A stretch of 54,141 nt of DNA, from assembly GCA_019415435.1 (NCBI GenBank), contig DXZE01000006.1, positions 1 through 54,141 of the forward strand. Reading direction: 5' to 3'. Below the pieces are notes generated by a model that had not been told where the DNA came from, ran no database searches, and saw nothing but the letters and a program-made list of their open reading frames with translations. Position 1 is the stretch's first letter. Every line of letters begins with the position of its first letter. Position numbers and translations under genes: made by a program. Origin of the DNA: Erysipelotrichaceae bacterium. GTDB lineage: Bacteria > Bacillota_I > Bacilli_A > Erysipelotrichales > Erysipelotrichaceae. Positions 51,786 through 54,141 of the stretch are shown one piece after another.

Positions 51786-52862
51786 TTAGCAATTGTTCTT
51801 ATCCTTATATTCTTTTAACCATTCTATATATTTATATCCATTTTCCTCTGTTGGCTCAAGAATCATTCCTTCTGCCCATTCATTCCACGCATTTATAAAC
51901 AGATATTTTTCATTATTTATTCTATTCATATACTCATTAAAGAGATTTTTTTCATATGGAGTGATTACATAACCTCTCTGTTTATGCCGCGGCGTATTGT
52001 CCCATTCAAACCAAAGTCCGTGCGCAATATTTTCACCAATGGGTTCATTTTGCAATTTCCATTTAATTAATTCATTACCGTTCAATATTGATGGTTTATG
52101 AATTAAGTTTCTATTTCTTAACTTTGTACTAACATGGTATCTTGCTTTATAAAATTCAGATTTATTTTTATAATTTCCAAATTGTGAAAAAGCTGGTTCA
52201 CGATAATAAACATATGAAGTTAATTCACTTTTTTCATTATTATACTTTTCGATCGATATATCTCCGTGATAGCTTTCAATGAAACATATTCCAGAGAATC
52301 CTTCGTCAATTGCTCTAGAGTTAAAATACCTGAACATTGGTTTTTTTTCTTTAAATGAACTCTTGAATACCATAAATAAAGGTTTGTTATTTTCTTTTAC
52401 ATATCTATTATCTTTAAAAAAGGGGAGCAAATATTGAAAATGTTTCTCCCAACTTTCTCTACCACCATAGTTTAATGGCATCAATATCTTTGCCGATCCT
52501 TCCCAAGTTCTTTGCCATGGATGATTAGCCCAGCAGAAGAAAAAAGGCTGTTTTATATCCTTCCATTTCAATAAGTTCTCAACCGGTCTTTCTAACAATA
52601 ACTTTCCGTCAAAATAATAATGATAATAAATAAAACCATCTAATCCTGCTTCATGCAATAATTTTGTTTGCCAAATAACAGTAGATTTATCCAACAAATT
52701 ATAATAGTTATTATTCAATGGATGTTTGGGCTGAATGTGTCCTTTGTATAAAGGTTTTGCTGCCTTTACATTTGTCCATTCTGTAAATCCTTTACCCCAC
52801 CATTCATCATTTTCAGGTATTTGATGAAATTGGGGAAGAAAAAAAGCAAATTTTTTTAACAT
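51786..52862 (-). CDS. WbsX-like glycan biosynthesis protein
   Basis: About 358 residues. KFAFFLPQFHQIPENDEWWGKGFTEWTNV (pieces FFLPQFHQIPEND and WGKGFTEWTNV), DGFIYYHYYF, WANHPWQRTWEG and INAWNEWAEG are the signature of the WbsX family (PF14307), related to glycoside hydrolase 99 and found in polysaccharide clusters with glycosyltransferase-type annotation. Its exact reaction is not established. GGGAGAA precedes the ATG at 52862; a TTG four codons earlier is less likely. A TTGTAT-N17-TATATT promoter lies just upstream, so it heads the second cluster's visible operon. Very AT-rich. Confidence 0.88.
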   Translation of the reverse strand: MLKKFAFFLPQFHQIPENDEWWGKGFTEWTNVKAAKPLYKGHIQPKHPLNNNYYNLLDKSTVIWQTKLLHEAGLDGFIYYHYYFDGKLLLERPVENLLKWKDIKQPFFFCWANHPWQRTWEGSAKILMPLNYGGRESWEKHFQYLLPFFKDNRYVKENNKPLFMVFKSSFKEKKPMFRYFNSRAIDEGFSGICFIESYHGDISIEKYNNEKSELTSYVYYREPAFSQFGNYKNKSEFYKARYHVSTKLRNRNLIHKPSILNGNELIKWKLQNEPIGENIAHGLWFEWDNTPRHKQRGYVITPYEKNLFNEYMNRINNEKYLFINAWNEWAEGMILEPTEENGYKYIEWLKEYKDKNNC

Positions 52863-52876
52863 AAATTCTCCCAAAA

Positions 52877-52905
52877 AATATATGAAACGTTAAAGTGAAA
52901 TACAA
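52877..52905 (-). promoter_or_regulatory. Promoter of the second-cluster operon
   Basis: Minus strand -35 TTGTAT (52900-52905), 17-base spacer, -10 TATATT (52877-52882), 14 bases to the WbsX ATG including its ribosome binding site. The rest of 52906-53090 is AT-rich with no gene seen. Confidence 0.55.
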
Positions 52906-53090
52906 GACAAGAAATAACAACTTTAAATATTCTGAAAGCCTTATCTAGCTATTTATTTGGATAAAATGACTATTAAATTATTTACATCATATTTGAAATG
53001 TATCTTAATATTTCATCCAAGATATTAATCTAGGACTGCTTAAAGACTGAATAGCATTATTACATGCGTTCCTGCATGCTCTTTTAGCAA

Positions 53091-54141
53091 TTAAAGACTA
53101 GATTTTATAGAATCAAAAGATTTATTAGTAATGTTTTTATATTTAAAAGATAAAATAGAATAGACTAGCCGATATTTTCGTCTATAAACTAGATGCAAGA
53201 AAAACTTATATGATCGTGGAAGGATATTAGCATCTGAATCATATATTTTTTTGAAATATTGGTTCTTTGAAATAGTATTTATAAGATCTTTTAAATCTGT
53301 AAATGATCTTTCTTCTGTAATCCAGAATTGAACGAGACCATTTATTACATTTACCAAAAATCTTGAATTACATAACTTGTGTGAAGCGTCTAAGCCCCAT
53401 TTTTTAGAATATTTTTCTAACAATTTAGATTTTAAAATTGCTGATTCATACCAATTATTATCATATGAATAAGATATACTAAAAGGATTGTCCCTATAAT
53501 AATAGAGTTCCTGCGGTATATACATTACAGACTCAGATTTATCTAGATAAGGCAACTGCATAACCATATCTTCTTCATGTCTTATTTTGTAATAATCACT
53601 ATTCAGTCTTTCAGATCCTTTTAGAACTTCTGTTTTAAAACATTTCAAACATATATTATTAAATCTTTGACTTTTTAATAGTTCATGCCGTATAGAAGAA
53701 ACAGAATCTTTTCCTCCAAACCAAACTTTGTTTTTATACTCAGGCCAAAATAATTTTTTATCATTTTTATCTTTGTAAAACCTGTATGCATTGAATATTA
53801 ATACATCTACTTCTTTTAAGTTGAGTGAAGAATTTATGATTTCCAAAGCATTGTTTTCTAAAAAATCATCAGCATCTAAAAACAAACAATATTCAAAATT
53901 TGCCTTGTCAATTCCCCTAAATCTAGCACTAATTTGTCCGCCATTTTCTTGATGATATATTTTAATATGTTTTTTATCTGATTCTTTTAGTTTTCTCATT
54001 ATCTGCCAACTAGAATCAGTAGATCCATCATCAACTAATATCAGTTCAAATAAGGAGTAACTTTGCCTCAAAACAGACATAACGCACTCTTTCAAGTACG
54101 TTTCAGCGTTATAAATGGGAACTATAATTGAAAAACTATAT
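53091..54141 (-). CDS. Family 2 glycosyltransferase, 5' end outside the window
   Basis: The frame is open to the window edge, where it reads SFSIIVPIYNAETYLKECV, the usual GT-A start, so only a few N-terminal residues are missing and the apparent start at 54095 (TTG) is internal. VDDGSTDSSW and FLDADDFLE are the family 2 signatures; IRHEEDMVMQLPYL is the later acidic segment. About 350 residues visible. Donor unknown. It ends 185 bases before the promoter of the WbsX operon, so it is a separate unit or the end of one. Very AT-rich. Confidence 0.9.
   Translation of the reverse strand, partial: YSFSIIVPIYNAETYLKECVMSVLRQSYSLFELILVDDGSTDSSWQIMRKLKESDKKHIKIYHQENGGQISARFRGIDKANFEYCLFLDADDFLENNALEIINSSLNLKEVDVLIFNAYRFYKDKNDKKLFWPEYKNKVWFGGKDSVSSIRHELLKSQRFNNICLKCFKTEVLKGSERLNSDYYKIRHEEDMVMQLPYLDKSESVMYIPQELYYYRDNPFSISYSYDNNWYESAILKSKLLEKYSKKWGLDASHKLCNSRFLVNVINGLVQFWITEERSFTDLKDLINTISKNQYFKKIYDSDANILPRSYKFFLHLVYRRKYRLVYSILSFKYKNITNKSFDSIKSSL

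Noticed and set aside
53040..53085. CATGC..GCATG hairpin as a terminator of the partial glycosyltransferase
   Set aside because: Stem of five pairs and no T run on the minus strand.
1..54141. CRISPR arrays, tRNA or rRNA genes, prophage
   Set aside because: No regularly spaced repeats, cloverleaf sequences, rRNA segments or phage structural genes were seen on reading.

Overview
The window looks like the chromosome of a low-GC Gram-positive bacterium (Bacillota). Evidence: AT-rich sequence, AGGAGG-type ribosome binding sites, a lipoteichoic-acid-synthase-type enzyme, a LytR-CpsA-Psr protein, a class B sortase, a YfhO protein and Ydj-type envelope-stress proteins. An Erysipelotrichia-like host is my best guess, but no rRNA or universal marker is present to prove it. 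Nearly everything on the minus strand concerns the cell envelope.

Layout. 1-190: the right end and probable omega-RNA end of an IS200/IS605-type element whose tnpB would lie just left of the window, followed by a terminator. 191-5002: a YjdF/DUF2238-like membrane protein, a LysR regulator divergent from azlCD (amino-acid export), and a GGDEF-EAL protein. 5197-8286: a three-gene SPFH / zinc-ribbon / TPM module resembling Bacillus ydjI-ydjG-ydjH, without pspA. 8408-9295: a lone prepilin-like protein. 9309-9898: a ParE/RelE-YefM toxin-antitoxin pair. 9997-22759: envelope assembly, comprising LtaS-like phosphoglycerol transferase plus diacylglycerol kinase, a left-handed beta-helix transferase, an LCP ligase, sortase B, acpS, YfhO, a polysaccharide deacetylase and UDP-galactopyranose mutase. 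22816-26306: rfbABDC (dTDP-L-rhamnose). 26500-27054: a DinJ-YafQ toxin-antitoxin pair, divergent from rfbA.

27120-42317 is a first polysaccharide cluster read on the minus strand: acyltransferase, five glycosyltransferases (one resembling galactofuranosyl/Gtf3 enzymes), a Wzz-like protein, Wzy, Wzx, then as a separate unit a double-domain polyprenyl-phosphate sugar transferase, a DUF4422 protein and a MerR-methyltransferase fusion. 42457-45614 interrupts it with an AAA ATPase carrying a nuclease-like domain, a pRiA4b ORF-3-like protein and a decayed fragment. 45711-54141 is a second, more AT-rich polysaccharide cluster with its own flippase, a WbsX-like protein, an epimerase, O-acetyl- and acyltransferases and glycosyltransferases; it runs off the right end.

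How it fits together (inference): rfbABDC and glf supply dTDP-rhamnose and UDP-galactofuranose; the sugar transferase starts a lipid-linked repeat, the glycosyltransferases extend it, Wzx/Wzy/Wzz flip, polymerise and set length, and the LCP protein could attach the product to peptidoglycan. LtaS-like enzyme and DgkB form a glycerolipid release/recycling pair, and YfhO may glycosylate teichoic acid.

The most distinctive sequence observations are: a perfect dyad between the DinJ-YafQ operon and rfbA that spells the same promoter on both strands; start codons placed directly at the expected transcription start (acpS, YfhO, LtaS); a shared 13-base motif plus terminator-like hairpin immediately before the first genes of two polysaccharide transcription units; and a sugar transferase in which an inactive-looking domain copy precedes the active one. 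I saw no tRNA, rRNA or CRISPR array.
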